NCBI GenBank assembly: GCA_036638975.1
Contig: JAVWJP010000018.1
Location: forward strand, 1 to 44,678
Direction of reading: 5' to 3'
Source: JAVWJP01 sp036638975
GTDB taxonomy: Bacteria > Bacillota > Clostridia > Oscillospirales > Ruminococcaceae
Length of the DNA: 44,678 nucleotides
Numbering within the stretch: the stretch's first letter is position 1; each line of letters starts with the position of its first letter. Both the position numbers and the translations under genes were made by a program. The notes below the pieces were generated by a model. The model did not search any database. It saw nothing but the letters and a program-made list of their open reading frames with translations, and had not been told where the DNA came from. Positions 17,822-26,800 of this stretch are shown piece after piece.

Positions 17822-18573
17822 CAGTCAAGCTCCAGCACCACAGGGCAATGGTCACTCCCATGAACCTGCTGCAATATATCGGCGCTTCGCACCTGCGGTG
17901 CAAGGCGCTGCGAAATCAAAAAGTAGTCTATGCGCCAGCCAGTATTGTTCTCGCGCGCTCTGCCGCGGTACGACCACCACGAATACGCTCCGGTTTTGGT
18001 TGGGTGCAAAAGTCGGTACGAATCTACAAAGCCCGCGTCTAAAAGCGTCGTCAGCTTCTCGCGTTCTTCGTCGGTAAAGCCCGCACTTCCACGGTTTGGC
18101 TTTGGGTTTTTTAAGTCTATCTCCTCGTGCGCCACGTTTAAATCTCCGCATATTACTGTTGGCTTTACGGCGTCCAAAGCGCACAAATACTCTCTGAAGT
18201 CGTCCTCCCACTCCATGCGGTAATCCAGCCGTGCAAGCTCGCTTTTAGAGTTTGGCGTGTACACATTTACAAGGTAAAAGTCGCTGAACTCAAGGGTTAT
18301 CACGCGCCCCTCACAGTCGTGCCGCGCTATGCCTATGCCATAGCTTACACTAAGCGGAGCTACACGCGTAAATACCGCCGTACCCGAATAGCCTTTTTTT
18401 TCGGCGCTGTTCCAAAAAGAGCTGTAGCCCTCAAACGAGAAGTCTGCCTGCTCTTTTTCCATCTTTATTTCTTGCAAGCAGACAACATCTGCACAGGTCT
18501 GCTCAAAAAAGCCGGCAAAGCCCTTAGCCATACAGGCTCTCAGTCCATTTACGTTCCAAGAAACAAGCTTCAA
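17821..18573 (-). CDS. exoA: Exodeoxyribonuclease III
   Basis: This 250-residue enzyme of the ExoIII/APE1 family cuts at abasic sites and degrades 3' ends in base-excision repair. Signatures are WNVNGLRA with N7, LQEIKME with E35, YSGTAVFTR, ICGDLNVAH and the C-terminal GSDHCPV catalytic motif. Start is TTG with GGAGTG upstream. It follows the permease gene by 61 bases with no visible terminator, so read-through from that operon is possible. Its stop touches the shared terminator. Confidence 0.95.
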   Translation of the reverse strand: MKLVSWNVNGLRACMAKGFAGFFEQTCADVVCLQEIKMEKEQADFSFEGYSSFWNSAEKKGYSGTAVFTRVAPLSVSYGIGIARHDCEGRVITLEFSDFYLVNVYTPNSKSELARLDYRMEWEDDFREYLCALDAVKPTVICGDLNVAHEEIDLKNPKPNRGSAGFTDEEREKLTTLLDAGFVDSYRLLHPTKTGAYSWWSYRGRARENNTGWRIDYFLISQRLAPQVRSADILQQVHGSDHCPVVLELD

Positions 18574-18634
18574 AAACTCACTCCGTCCTTACATATTTGC
18601 GCTTATCAATTGCCCGACACAAGGCTTGTCTTGC

Positions 18635-20023
18635 TCAGTCGTGCTTTATAGCCTCCAAAGCACTTATCTTAACAGCACGGTTTGCAGGTGTAAAGCCCGA
18701 AACAAGCCCTATAAACACACCAAACACCACCGCCGCCACTATAAGCCACGGCGGTACAAGCGAAACCTGCCCCCCGCCGCTTATACCGGAAATTCCGCCC
18801 ATCATGTCCATGTTGCCGCCTGTTTCTGCCGATACTATACCAAGCATTGCCTTTATATTTGCCCAGTTGTTTATAAACCAGCTTATGCCAAGGCTTACTA
18901 TAGTGCCCGCAATGCCGCCCATAAGCCCTATTATACCCGCCTCGGTTAAAAACATTGTGCGTATATTGGGGACTTCACAGCCCAGCACCTTCATAATGCC
19001 TATTTCGCGTGTGCGCTCGTAAATTGACATAACCATAGTGTTTGTAATGCCTATAGCGGCAACTATCAGCGAAATAAGCCCCAGCCCGCCAAGCACCATG
19101 CTTTGCTGCTGAATCTGCTTCTGCATCGGCTTTCTTATGCTCTCCATACTGTTTGTCTGAAAGCCCAGTGTTTTAGAAATATATTCTTCCACCACCGCAA
19201 CAGCATTTATATCGGTACATTTTACAACTGCATTTTGGTAGCCCTTAGAATTTGGGTCTTCTTTAATTTTATTAAGCTTGCGGTGCTCAAGCGCAAGCCT
19301 GTTAAGCTCGTTTATAGGCATAAAAACGGCATATTCGGTTTCGTAGCCCTTGCTGTAATCGGCAAGCAAAACACCGTCAACCTTAACCGGATATTCGATA
19401 AGCTTCATTTTTTCTTCATCACTGCGCGAAACCCTAAGCGTAAGCTCGTCCTTCATTACGTCAACATATGGGCTCGGAATTTTACCTTTAGAGTCGGGGT
19501 ACGCATTTACACGCGCATTCTGCCGCTTAACATTGGCAAAGCGATATGCGGCTTTTTCGCCAAATACAAGCGGGATTTTCTTGCCGCCGCCGTCTGTTAG
19601 GTAAGCGCCCTCCTTCATGGTATAGCCCAGCTTCTCCATTGCCTCGGGGTATATACCTATTATAGAGCTGCGGTACTGAAACTTCCCCCCGCTCCATATC
19701 TCTATGGCATCATAGTTTTCGTAAAGCGGGGTTACAACATCGACACCGTCTAAAGCAGCTATTTTTTTAAGCGTTTTGTCATCAAGCACAGGGGCTTGCT
19801 TTGCACCTGTTGCCGCAGCTCCGTAGTTATATACATTTATCTTTGTAAGGTCGCCCATCTGCGCCAGAGCGTCCTCCTGTATTTTAGTCATGCCCAGCCC
19901 CAGCGACACCGTAACTATAATGGCACAGGTGCCTATAACGACACCCAAAACAGTAAGCATTGTCCTCATCTTGCGCCTAAAAAGGTTGCGAAAGCACATT
20001 GAAAGCATATCAAATGTCTTCAT
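18635..20023 (-). CDS. MacB-like ABC transporter permease
   Basis: This permease (462 residues from ATG 20023) has an N-terminal helix (LTVLGVVIGTCAIIVTVSLG), a periplasmic-type MacB_PCD domain (about 45-310) and a C-terminal FtsX block with three helices, including VAAIGITNTMVMSIYERTREIGIMK, a hallmark of the family when read in its two halves. An alternative ATG 12 bases upstream exists, but GAGG is properly spaced only for the chosen start. It overlaps the end of the upstream surface-protein gene by 14 bases. Together with the ATPase at 21620-22444 it should form an exporter or mechanotransmission complex. Confidence 0.88.
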   Translation of the reverse strand: MKTFDMLSMCFRNLFRRKMRTMLTVLGVVIGTCAIIVTVSLGLGMTKIQEDALAQMGDLTKINVYNYGAAATGAKQAPVLDDKTLKKIAALDGVDVVTPLYENYDAIEIWSGGKFQYRSSIIGIYPEAMEKLGYTMKEGAYLTDGGGKKIPLVFGEKAAYRFANVKRQNARVNAYPDSKGKIPSPYVDVMKDELTLRVSRSDEEKMKLIEYPVKVDGVLLADYSKGYETEYAVFMPINELNRLALEHRKLNKIKEDPNSKGYQNAVVKCTDINAVAVVEEYISKTLGFQTNSMESIRKPMQKQIQQQSMVLGGLGLISLIVAAIGITNTMVMSIYERTREIGIMKVLGCEVPNIRTMFLTEAGIIGLMGGIAGTIVSLGISWFINNWANIKAMLGIVSAETGGNMDMMGGISGISGGGQVSLVPPWLIVAAVVFGVFIGLVSGFTPANRAVKISALEAIKHD

Positions 20024-21575
20024 CTTTTTCCTCATCTCTTTTGCGCTTTGCCTTTTTTATAACCACAGTCGCCGTAATACCTGCCACCAAAAGCCCGCCG
20101 CCAAATGCCATAAGCTTTGTTGCGGCGGTAAGCTCTGTTTTTTCTTCAACCACCGGCTGCTCCGGAACGACATTATTTGTACCCATGCTTATGTCGACTA
20201 CCGTAGCCGAAAACGGGCGTTCTACTTTTTTTTCTACTCCGCGCACGTCCTCGTAGCTTACAATAATTTTGCCGCTTATAGCGCCCGGCTTTGTCGGCGT
20301 AAACTGAAACTCTATAGTGCCGCTGTCGCCCGCCTTAACATTGCCCACAATCTGGCTGTCGCTTATGCCCTCGGTGTCGCTCTCCAGCCGTGCCGAAAGG
20401 TTAGGCACCTCTGTTTTGCCCTTGTTTACATAGTCTATACTTATGTAGGTGTTGTCGCCGGGGTATATCTGCTGCGGTACGCTCATTTCGCCCACACTAA
20501 ACCTGTCAAGCTGTACAATGGGCACTGCAAGCTTTTCTTCTCTTGTGCCGGCTTCACGTTTTTTATTAAGTATATATTCGTAACTGAATTTTATAGTTAT
20601 CTGCTGCGGCTTTGGCTCTATACTGGGGCTTGCGTGTATAGTAAGCGTCTTTGTCTGCGAATCACCTTTTGGAAGCTTTTTTATAAAGGTTGAGTTAGAG
20701 CCGTTTGCTATGGATAAAAACTCGGTAGTCGCAATGTCCACAACAATATTTTCAAGTTCGAGCACATCGCTTGTGTTTTCGTAGGTAAAGGTCAGCGGAA
20801 AGTCGTAACCCGCCATAATGTCTTTGCTGCCGTAATTGTACGAGGTAACAATAATATTAGGTGTCGGTACAAGGTAGCTGTCCTGTGTTTGGTCAACGGC
20901 ATCGGGGTTAAGCACCGCCGAATTTATGCGCATTTCAAAGCTGCCCCGTGCCTGTCTTTCAGTCTCTTTTTCGCCAATATATGTGTAGCCGGTATATGTG
21001 TAGCCTACATCAAGCTTCATCATTTTGCCCTTGCCGTCGTAGCGCACATAAAAGACAAACTTTAGCTTTGGCGAGCCTCCAACCACATCAATCACGGTCA
21101 TTTCAGTGTCGCTAAAGGTATCGGTATTCTTTTTGTATGTGCTGAAGTAGCTTCCCGTAGAGCTTGAAACATACGCACTGCTCGTGTTTATATCATTGCC
21201 GTTCGCCACAAAAGCATCAGGGTCAATAACCGTCATTTCCACGCGGTAAAGCGGGCCTTTTTTAATGCTTCTGTCGGGGTTAGTGGGGTTAAATGCTGTT
21301 CCGTCAGTGTCTGCCTTGTAAAAAAACGGTCCGTCATAAAGCATCAGAGTACCGCCCAGCTTATTGTCAGGATCACTGCTACTGCTGCTACTACTACTGC
21401 CACTACTACTGCTACTTTTTTCTCTTTCAGCGGCGGTATCTGCCTTTGCCTGCGGCGGGTCATTTATAACCTGTATGTCTGTAGAATAAGCAAGCTGTGC
21501 AAAAAGCATTCCAAAAACGCCAAGCAGCATAAGCCCCGCTAAAAAAAAACTCATATATCTCATAGATTTCTTCAT
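20010..21575 (-). CDS. Surface-anchored COG1361-like protein with Ser-rich linker
   Basis: This 521-residue protein has a signal or anchor helix (about 8-30), a Ser-rich low-complexity linker (about 54-67), several immunoglobulin-like beta domains and a C-terminal helix (about 488-506) followed by a basic tail (KKAKRKRDEE). Segments such as ENTSDVLELENIVVDIAT and IDYVNKGKTEVPNLSARL look like CARDB/COG1361 domains, which occur in archaeal and bacterial surface proteins beside MacB-like transporters. Excellent ribosome site AAAGGAG. The position between ATPase and permease genes suggests an extracytoplasmic partner of that transporter. Function is otherwise unknown. Confidence 0.75.
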   Translation of the reverse strand: MKKSMRYMSFFLAGLMLLGVFGMLFAQLAYSTDIQVINDPPQAKADTAAEREKSSSSSGSSSSSSSSDPDNKLGGTLMLYDGPFFYKADTDGTAFNPTNPDRSIKKGPLYRVEMTVIDPDAFVANGNDINTSSAYVSSSTGSYFSTYKKNTDTFSDTEMTVIDVVGGSPKLKFVFYVRYDGKGKMMKLDVGYTYTGYTYIGEKETERQARGSFEMRINSAVLNPDAVDQTQDSYLVPTPNIIVTSYNYGSKDIMAGYDFPLTFTYENTSDVLELENIVVDIATTEFLSIANGSNSTFIKKLPKGDSQTKTLTIHASPSIEPKPQQITIKFSYEYILNKKREAGTREEKLAVPIVQLDRFSVGEMSVPQQIYPGDNTYISIDYVNKGKTEVPNLSARLESDTEGISDSQIVGNVKAGDSGTIEFQFTPTKPGAISGKIIVSYEDVRGVEKKVERPFSATVVDISMGTNNVVPEQPVVEEKTELTAATKLMAFGGGLLVAGITATVVIKKAKRKRDEEKDEDI

Positions 21576-21619
21576 AAAATTTCTCCTTTATAGTTACACG
21601 GAACTTCACTTTCTCGCTT

Positions 21620-22444
21620 TTATTCCATGGGTTTTACTTCTTCCTGTGGCTTGTCTGTTTGTTCTGTGGGTGCCGCTGCTGTCATAGAGGGAACTGCATC
21701 GGGCGTTGTTTCTCGCTGCTCTAGCGCCTTTGCCGCCACTGCCATTTCTTCTGTGCTTTTTGTAACGTCTGAAACTATATTGCCGTCTATAAGGTGTATT
21801 ACTCTGTCTGCAAACTCGGCAATCTCCGGGTCGTGCGTCACTATAATAAGTGTCTGGTTGTTTTCGTGGCTCATTTTTACCATAAGCCGCATAACCTCTA
21901 TGGTGGTTTTTGTGTCGAGGTTGCCAGTAGGCTCGTCTGCAAAAACCATGCGCGGTCTACTTACAAATGCCCGCGCTATGCCAACTCGTTGCTGCTGCCC
22001 ACCTGACATTTGCGAGGGGCTGTGCTTACAGCGTGTGCCAAGCCCCACGTTTTGCAGCATTTTTCGCGCTTCTTTGTCGCGTATGCTCTTGCGCACGCCT
22101 TTAAACATAAGCGGCATGCTTACGTTTTCTAAAGCAGTAAGCGACGCCATTAGGTTATAAGACTGAAAAACAAAGCCCACATATTTTTGTCTGAACTTTG
22201 CCAGTGCTGCTTCGTCCATTTTTGCTATATCGTACTTGCCCACAAGCACCTGACCGCGCGTTGGTTTTTCAAGACCTGCAAGCATATTAAGTAGGGTAGA
22301 TTTTCCGGAGCCGGAGGTGCCAAGTATGCAGCATACTTCGCCCTCCCTTATTATGACATCTATATTATCCAGCGCCACTACCTTTTCGCTGCCGACACTA
22401 TAAACCTTGCGGAGGTTTTTGACGGTAATCATCGCTTTTTTCAA
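21620..22444 (-). CDS. MacB/LolD-type ABC ATP-binding protein
   Basis: This 274-residue ATPase has Walker A GTSGSGKST (42-50), the signature MSGGQQQR, Walker B MVFADEPTGNLD and H-loop IVTHDPEIAEFAD. It carries a C-terminal extension of about 50 residues rich in Ala, Glu, Pro and Thr, longer than the usual 230-residue family member. The start is TTG at 22444 with AGAGG eight bases upstream; the internal ATG at codon 5 has no ribosome site. It leads the minus-strand operon and lies back to back with the membrane-fusion/permease operon, so it is the only nearby ATPase for two permeases. Confidence 0.9.
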   Translation of the reverse strand: MKKAMITVKNLRKVYSVGSEKVVALDNIDVIIREGEVCCILGTSGSGKSTLLNMLAGLEKPTRGQVLVGKYDIAKMDEAALAKFRQKYVGFVFQSYNLMASLTALENVSMPLMFKGVRKSIRDKEARKMLQNVGLGTRCKHSPSQMSGGQQQRVGIARAFVSRPRMVFADEPTGNLDTKTTIEVMRLMVKMSHENNQTLIIVTHDPEIAEFADRVIHLIDGNIVSDVTKSTEEMAVAAKALEQRETTPDAVPSMTAAAPTEQTDKPQEEVKPME

Positions 22445-22742
22445 GTAAGCTACCTCTTTTGCTTTGAATTTTACAACCGCAGAAGCGGACTGGTTTCTAC
22501 CTTATTATTAGTATGCTTTTTTTAAGAATTTATTGCATTATCATATATATATTATCACAGCGCACAAAAGAGTGCAACGAAGCAAAGGCATAAAACGCCC
22601 TTTTTTCACATTGCTAAAATGTAAACTTTTTGTTGTAGATTAAAAATTCACTAAACATTTACAACTGTTCTTTTGACAAAAAAAAAACAAGTTGCTATAA
22701 TGATAACTGTTTAGGGCATATTTAAGAAAGCGGTGTAGTTTT
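22445..22742. other. Divergent intergenic region of the exporter locus
   Basis: These 298 bases separate the two arms of the exporter locus. They are AT-rich around 22510-22560 and 22610-22700. The plus-strand promoter is clear (22673-22701). No convincing -35/-10 pair was found for the minus arm, and I see no RNA gene or long palindrome. Confidence 0.6.
22673..22701 (+). promoter_or_regulatory. Consensus sigma-A promoter
   Basis: TTGACA (22673-22678) and TATAAT (22696-22701) both match the consensus exactly and are 17 bases apart. It drives the membrane-fusion protein, permease, GNAT and ttcA-like genes. A perfect consensus suggests strong basal expression or repression by a regulator outside the window. 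Confidence 0.88.
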
Positions 22743-24332
22743 ATGCAAGAAGAAACCAATCTGCCGGCGGTGCAGTCTGCCGAACCCGCGCCACAAGAGC
22801 TTACAGCGACACAGGAGCTTACAGCGGCACAGGCAAAGGCAAAGCTTAAAGCCGAAAAAAAGAAGAAAAAGAAAAGCCGCAAAAAGCTGATAATATGGTC
22901 GATAGTAATACTGCTCATAGTTGGATATATAGGCTTTGCTATGTACCAAAAAGCAAACTTTGTACCCATCGTAAAGGCAGACGAGGTGTCCCGCCAAAAC
23001 ATAAAGTCGTTTTTAAACACCACAACAACTATCACCTCGTCCGACAGTTCATCGTACTTTGCCCCGCCAAACAGCAAGGCGCTTAAATTAAACTTTAAGG
23101 TAGGTGACAGGGTAAAAAAAGGCGACGTCATAGCCACTTATGACTTAACAGACATCGAAAAACAAATTGCTCTGGCTCAAATATCGTACAGCGACGCAAA
23201 GCTTGCAAAGGACAATGCCATAATAGCTAAGGACAATGCCGAGATAGCAAGGGCAAATTCCGAATTAGGGCTTGAGAACACCAAAATTGCAGGCGAAGAC
23301 ATTTTAAAAAGCGACATTGACCGCGAAAAAGAAATTGACAATTTGACCCGCGATATTCAAACTTACAACAGCATAATGCGCAAAATAGAAGCAGGCGGCG
23401 GCCCACCCGACAACGTTTCGGACGGTACTTATCAGCGCTATGTGCTTATAGAAAGCAAGCTTACAAAGGCTATACAAGACCGCGACCGGCTGCAGTCTAC
23501 CGTCACTAAGGAAAGCGCAAAAACCAAAAGCAAAAATGATATAGCTAATGCCGAAAACTCGCTTAAAAATGCGGACAATGTACTTAAAAACGCAAATAAT
23601 GCAATTATAAGCGCAAGCAACTCTATGAAAAGCGCGTCAATAAATATAGCTTCTTTGCAAAAGTATAAAGACATCGGCGGAATTGTAGCCGATTTTGACG
23701 GCATTATAACCGAGATGAACCTTGTTGAAGGCGGCAGCTGTCCCTCGTCGGCGGCTTGTATTATACAAACCACAGACGGGCTTAAAGGCAACTTTAACAT
23801 TGGCAAGTACGACCTTGGTACTATAAAGGTAGGTCAGCCCGCCACGCTTACATTGGGTGCTTTAAGCTACAAGGGCAAGGTAAGCAAAATAGGCTCAGCC
23901 GCTGTCAGAACACAAAACAGCTCCGGCAAGGGCAACTCTACGCCGCAGGTCCCCGCCGAAATTTTTATAGAAAACCCCGACAGCAGCCTTGTTATAGGGC
24001 TTGACTTTGACGTAGATATTGAAACCTCGTCTAAGACCAATGTTATTTCTATACCTGTAGAGGCAATACTTACAGACCGTAACGGAGATTTTTGCTACAA
24101 GCTTACGCCAACGGCAAAAAAAGATATTTTTACCTATGAAAAAACTTACATACAAACAGGTACTGCGTCCGACACCTTTATGGAGGTTTTAAGCGGAGTG
24201 GCAGAGGGTGACAAGGTAGTTCTTACGCCCCCCGCCACCATAGAGGCAATACCCTTAGTTAAGGTAATGCCCAACGCCCCCACACTAAACGGCGCTTCTG
24301 CTTCTTCCAATGCTTCTGCCCCGGCAGCGTAA
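22743..24332 (+). CDS. HlyD/MacA-like membrane fusion protein
   Basis: This 529-residue adaptor has a Lys-rich cytoplasmic N-terminus (about 33-48), one membrane helix (about 49-67), a biotinyl-lipoyl-like half motif (KVGDRVKKGDVIATYD), a long coiled-coil hairpin (about 135-310) rich in Lys, Asn and Ala, and a beta-barrel with GVAEGDKVVLTP at the end, the layout of the MacA/HlyD family. In Gram-positive cells such proteins link an ABC permease with the outside. The ribosome site is weak (GGTG). It is followed after 14 bases by a MacB-like permease gene. Confidence 0.88.
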   Translation: MQEETNLPAVQSAEPAPQELTATQELTAAQAKAKLKAEKKKKKKSRKKLIIWSIVILLIVGYIGFAMYQKANFVPIVKADEVSRQNIKSFLNTTTTITSSDSSSYFAPPNSKALKLNFKVGDRVKKGDVIATYDLTDIEKQIALAQISYSDAKLAKDNAIIAKDNAEIARANSELGLENTKIAGEDILKSDIDREKEIDNLTRDIQTYNSIMRKIEAGGGPPDNVSDGTYQRYVLIESKLTKAIQDRDRLQSTVTKESAKTKSKNDIANAENSLKNADNVLKNANNAIISASNSMKSASINIASLQKYKDIGGIVADFDGIITEMNLVEGGSCPSSAACIIQTTDGLKGNFNIGKYDLGTIKVGQPATLTLGALSYKGKVSKIGSAAVRTQNSSGKGNSTPQVPAEIFIENPDSSLVIGLDFDVDIETSSKTNVISIPVEAILTDRNGDFCYKLTPTAKKDIFTYEKTYIQTGTASDTFMEVLSGVAEGDKVVLTPPATIEAIPLVKVMPNAPTLNGASASSNASAPAA

Positions 24333-24346
24333 GGGAGATGTAGTAA

Positions 24347-25567
24347 ATGAGTTTTTTTGAAAGTATAAAAATGGCAATATTCAGCATTAAGAGCAACAAA
24401 ATGCGCTCTTTTTTAACAATGCTGGGCATAATAATAGGCATAAGCTCCGTTATAATGATACTTGGCGTAGGCGGAGGCGCAAAGGCATATATGATGGGCT
24501 CTGTTGAGCAGCTGGGCTCTGCCACACAGGTAATTAATGTTGACAGTAAAAAGGCAACAGAAACCGACTACATGAATTTTTCGGATATCGAAGCAATAAA
24601 ACAAAAGGTAGACCATATAAAATATATTTCTCCGCAGTGGAACGGCTGGGGCTCGGTTGCCTATAAAAGCAAAAGCAACGATGCCATAATTATGGCAGGC
24701 ACCAACGACTTTATCTTTTTGGCACAGACCGATATGCTTTCGGGGCGTTTTTTCAGCGAAGAAGATTACCTCTCGGCACGAAACGTAATAGTTATAGACG
24801 AAATTGCAGCAAAGCATTTTTTTGGCACCGTAAATGTTTCTGGCATGATGCTTGACGTAACCATTGGCGATGCACGGTCAAAGCTAAAAATTTTAGGCGT
24901 TGCAAAAAGCCAAAAAGGGCAAAGCTTTATGCCGGGTATGCCATTTTACTGCTACGTACCAATAACCACCATGCTTAACATAACAGGGTGGGAGGCAAGC
25001 CTTGATTCTGTTTACATAATGGCGGACGACTCGGCTTTTTCTGCATCTATGGGTGCAAGTGCAAAGAAGGTGCTAGAGTCGCGCCATGGCAACCGCGGAC
25101 GCGACGTTTACACAAGTGAAAGCCTTATGGGGCAAGTTGATATGATGAACAATATGCTTAATATCATCACCGCCTTTATAACCGCCGTTGCCGCAATTTC
25201 TTTGCTTGTCGGCGGAATAGGAGTTATGAACATAATGCTTGTTGCAGTTACCGAGCGCACACGAGAAATAGGCATTCGCAAAGCCTTAGGGGCAAAAACA
25301 GGCTCTATTATGTTCCAGTTTTTAACAGAGTCGGCAATACTCTCGCTTATAGGCGGCGTAGTCGGGCTTGCTTTTGGCGTTGTAGGTGCCAATATTATTT
25401 CTAAAGTGGTAAGCAACATAGCAGGCGACACAATATTCCCGCTTATCACCACAAATCATGTCATACTTTCTCTTGGGTTTTCGTGTGCTGTAGGTATTTT
25501 CTTCGGGGTATATCCCGCCCGTAAGGCTGCAAGGCTAAGCCCTATAGACGCACTTCGCCACGAATAA
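24347..25567 (+). CDS. MacB-like ABC transporter permease
   Basis: This 406-residue permease has an N-terminal helix (SFLTMLGIIIGISSVIMIL), a MacB_PCD-type extracytoplasmic domain (about 45-260) and an FtsX block with three helices; the sequence GGIGVMNIMLVAVTERTREI is characteristic of MacB permeases. It has no fused ATPase, unlike Gram-negative MacB. It follows the membrane-fusion gene with GGGAG as ribosome site. Its ATPase is presumably the divergent 21620-22444 protein or the orphan one at 34517-35239. Confidence 0.9.
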   Translation: MSFFESIKMAIFSIKSNKMRSFLTMLGIIIGISSVIMILGVGGGAKAYMMGSVEQLGSATQVINVDSKKATETDYMNFSDIEAIKQKVDHIKYISPQWNGWGSVAYKSKSNDAIIMAGTNDFIFLAQTDMLSGRFFSEEDYLSARNVIVIDEIAAKHFFGTVNVSGMMLDVTIGDARSKLKILGVAKSQKGQSFMPGMPFYCYVPITTMLNITGWEASLDSVYIMADDSAFSASMGASAKKVLESRHGNRGRDVYTSESLMGQVDMMNNMLNIITAFITAVAAISLLVGGIGVMNIMLVAVTERTREIGIRKALGAKTGSIMFQFLTESAILSLIGGVVGLAFGVVGANIISKVVSNIAGDTIFPLITTNHVILSLGFSCAVGIFFGVYPARKAARLSPIDALRHE

Positions 25568-25591
25568 AATATTTTTTTAAGGAGTAACAAA

Positions 25592-26041
25592 ATGACTGTA
25601 AGAAACATCACATCTAAAGACCGCGCACTGTATATAGAGCTTTCAAAGGGCTTTTATTCAGGTGAGGCTACGCTTTACCCCGAAAACCTCACCAATGTAA
25701 ACCTAACCTTTAACGAGTGTGTAAAGGGCTCTCCATTTACGTCTGCTTTTATCATCGAGGAAGGCGACAACGCGGCGGGTTTTGCGCTTTTTAGCTTTAC
25801 ATGGAGCAACGAAAGCGGCGGAATGGTGGCAATTTTAGAAGAGCTTTACGTCCTGCCGGAGTTTAGAGGGCTGAGCATAGGCTCGCAGTTTATGGAGTGG
25901 ATGCTGCGCAAATACAGCGGTATGTCACGCATTCGCCTTGAGGTTTGTCACTGCAACGACGGTGCACGCCGCCTTTACGAACGCTATGGCTTTAAGCTTT
26001 TGGACTATGAACAGATGGTGCTTGAACGCAATAATGTATGA
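25592..26041 (+). CDS. GNAT family N-acetyltransferase
   Basis: This 149-residue protein has the GNAT core: the strand LEELYVLPEFRG followed by the acetyl-CoA loop LSIGSQFM (about 88-105), then RLEVCHCNDGARRLYERYGF, the typical C-terminal motif B. The substrate cannot be predicted. ATG with AAGGAG upstream, 24 bases after the permease gene, and overlapping the next gene by ATGA, so it is translated as part of the exporter transcript. Confidence 0.88.
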   Translation: MTVRNITSKDRALYIELSKGFYSGEATLYPENLTNVNLTFNECVKGSPFTSAFIIEEGDNAAGFALFSFTWSNESGGMVAILEELYVLPEFRGLSIGSQFMEWMLRKYSGMSRIRLEVCHCNDGARRLYERYGFKLLDYEQMVLERNNV

Positions 26042-26748
26042 AGAAAATACTTAGCTATATGCGCCGCGCCATTGCAGACTACAGCATGATATCGCAGGGC
26101 GACAAAATAGCCGTCGGTGTTTCCGGCGGAAAAGATTCTGTCACTCTGCTGTGCGGCTTGGCAAGGCTGCGCAGTATAATCGGCATAGATTTTAGCCTTG
26201 TGGCAATTACGCTGGACCCGGGCTTTAACGGAACACAAACAGACTACAGCCCTATAGAGGCACTTTGCGGCGAGCTTTCGGTACCCTATATCGTAAAGCG
26301 GACGCAAATCGGAGAAGTCGTTTTTAATATCCGCAAAGAAACAAACCCCTGTAGCCTGTGCGCCAAAATGCGCCGCGGCGCTTTGCACGATGCAGCAAAG
26401 GAAGCCGGCTGTAACAAGGTTGCCTTGGGTCACCACTATGACGATGCCGTAGAAACCTTTATGATGAACCTGTTTAATGAAGGGCGCATAGGCTGCTTTC
26501 AGCCAGTAACTTACCTCTCGCGCAAAGATATCACCTTGATACGCCCGCTGATATATGCACCGGAGCGCGACATAAAAAGCACAGTGAACCGCTGTGAGCT
26601 GCCCGTGGTAAAAAGCCTTTGCCCCGCCGACGGTGTAACCGAACGCACCCGCATGAAGGAGTACATCAAAAACCTAGAGCACGAACGGCACGGAATAAAA
26701 AAACTTATTTTCGGTGCAATGCAGCGCGGGCATATCTCCGGCTGGTAA
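26038..26748 (+). CDS. TtcA-family PP-loop tRNA sulfurtransferase
   Basis: This 236-residue protein belongs to the PP-loop ATPase family that thiolates tRNA bases. The ATP-binding motif is SGGKDS (29-34). A Cys pair C105/C108 (NPCSLCAKMRR) and a later Cys C195 match the three cysteines that hold the iron-sulfur cluster in TtcA. TtcA makes 2-thiocytidine at position 32; the exact target here is inferred. Translation is coupled to the GNAT gene by a 4-base overlap. The transcript ends at the terminator 26758-26794. Confidence 0.85.
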   Translation: MKKILSYMRRAIADYSMISQGDKIAVGVSGGKDSVTLLCGLARLRSIIGIDFSLVAITLDPGFNGTQTDYSPIEALCGELSVPYIVKRTQIGEVVFNIRKETNPCSLCAKMRRGALHDAAKEAGCNKVALGHHYDDAVETFMMNLFNEGRIGCFQPVTYLSRKDITLIRPLIYAPERDIKSTVNRCELPVVKSLCPADGVTERTRMKEYIKNLEHERHGIKKLIFGAMQRGHISGW

Positions 26749-26757
26749 ATAAAAATT

Positions 26758-26794
26758 AAAGGCACTTTGCAAAATTATGCAGAGTGCCTTTTTT
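26758..26794. terminator. Bidirectional terminator
   Basis: AAAGGCACTTTGC (26758-26770) and GCAGAGTGCCTT (26779-26790) form a 12-bp stem with one wobble, flanked by A and T tracts. It ends the ttcA-like gene from the left and the phoR transcript from the right. Confidence 0.88.
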
Positions 26795-26800
26795 GTACTT

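Noticed and set aside
19890..20693. A 267-codon open frame on the plus strand
   Set aside because: It is antisense to the MacB-like permease and the surface protein, is rich in Cys, His and Tyr in a way typical of shadow frames, and lacks a ribosome site.
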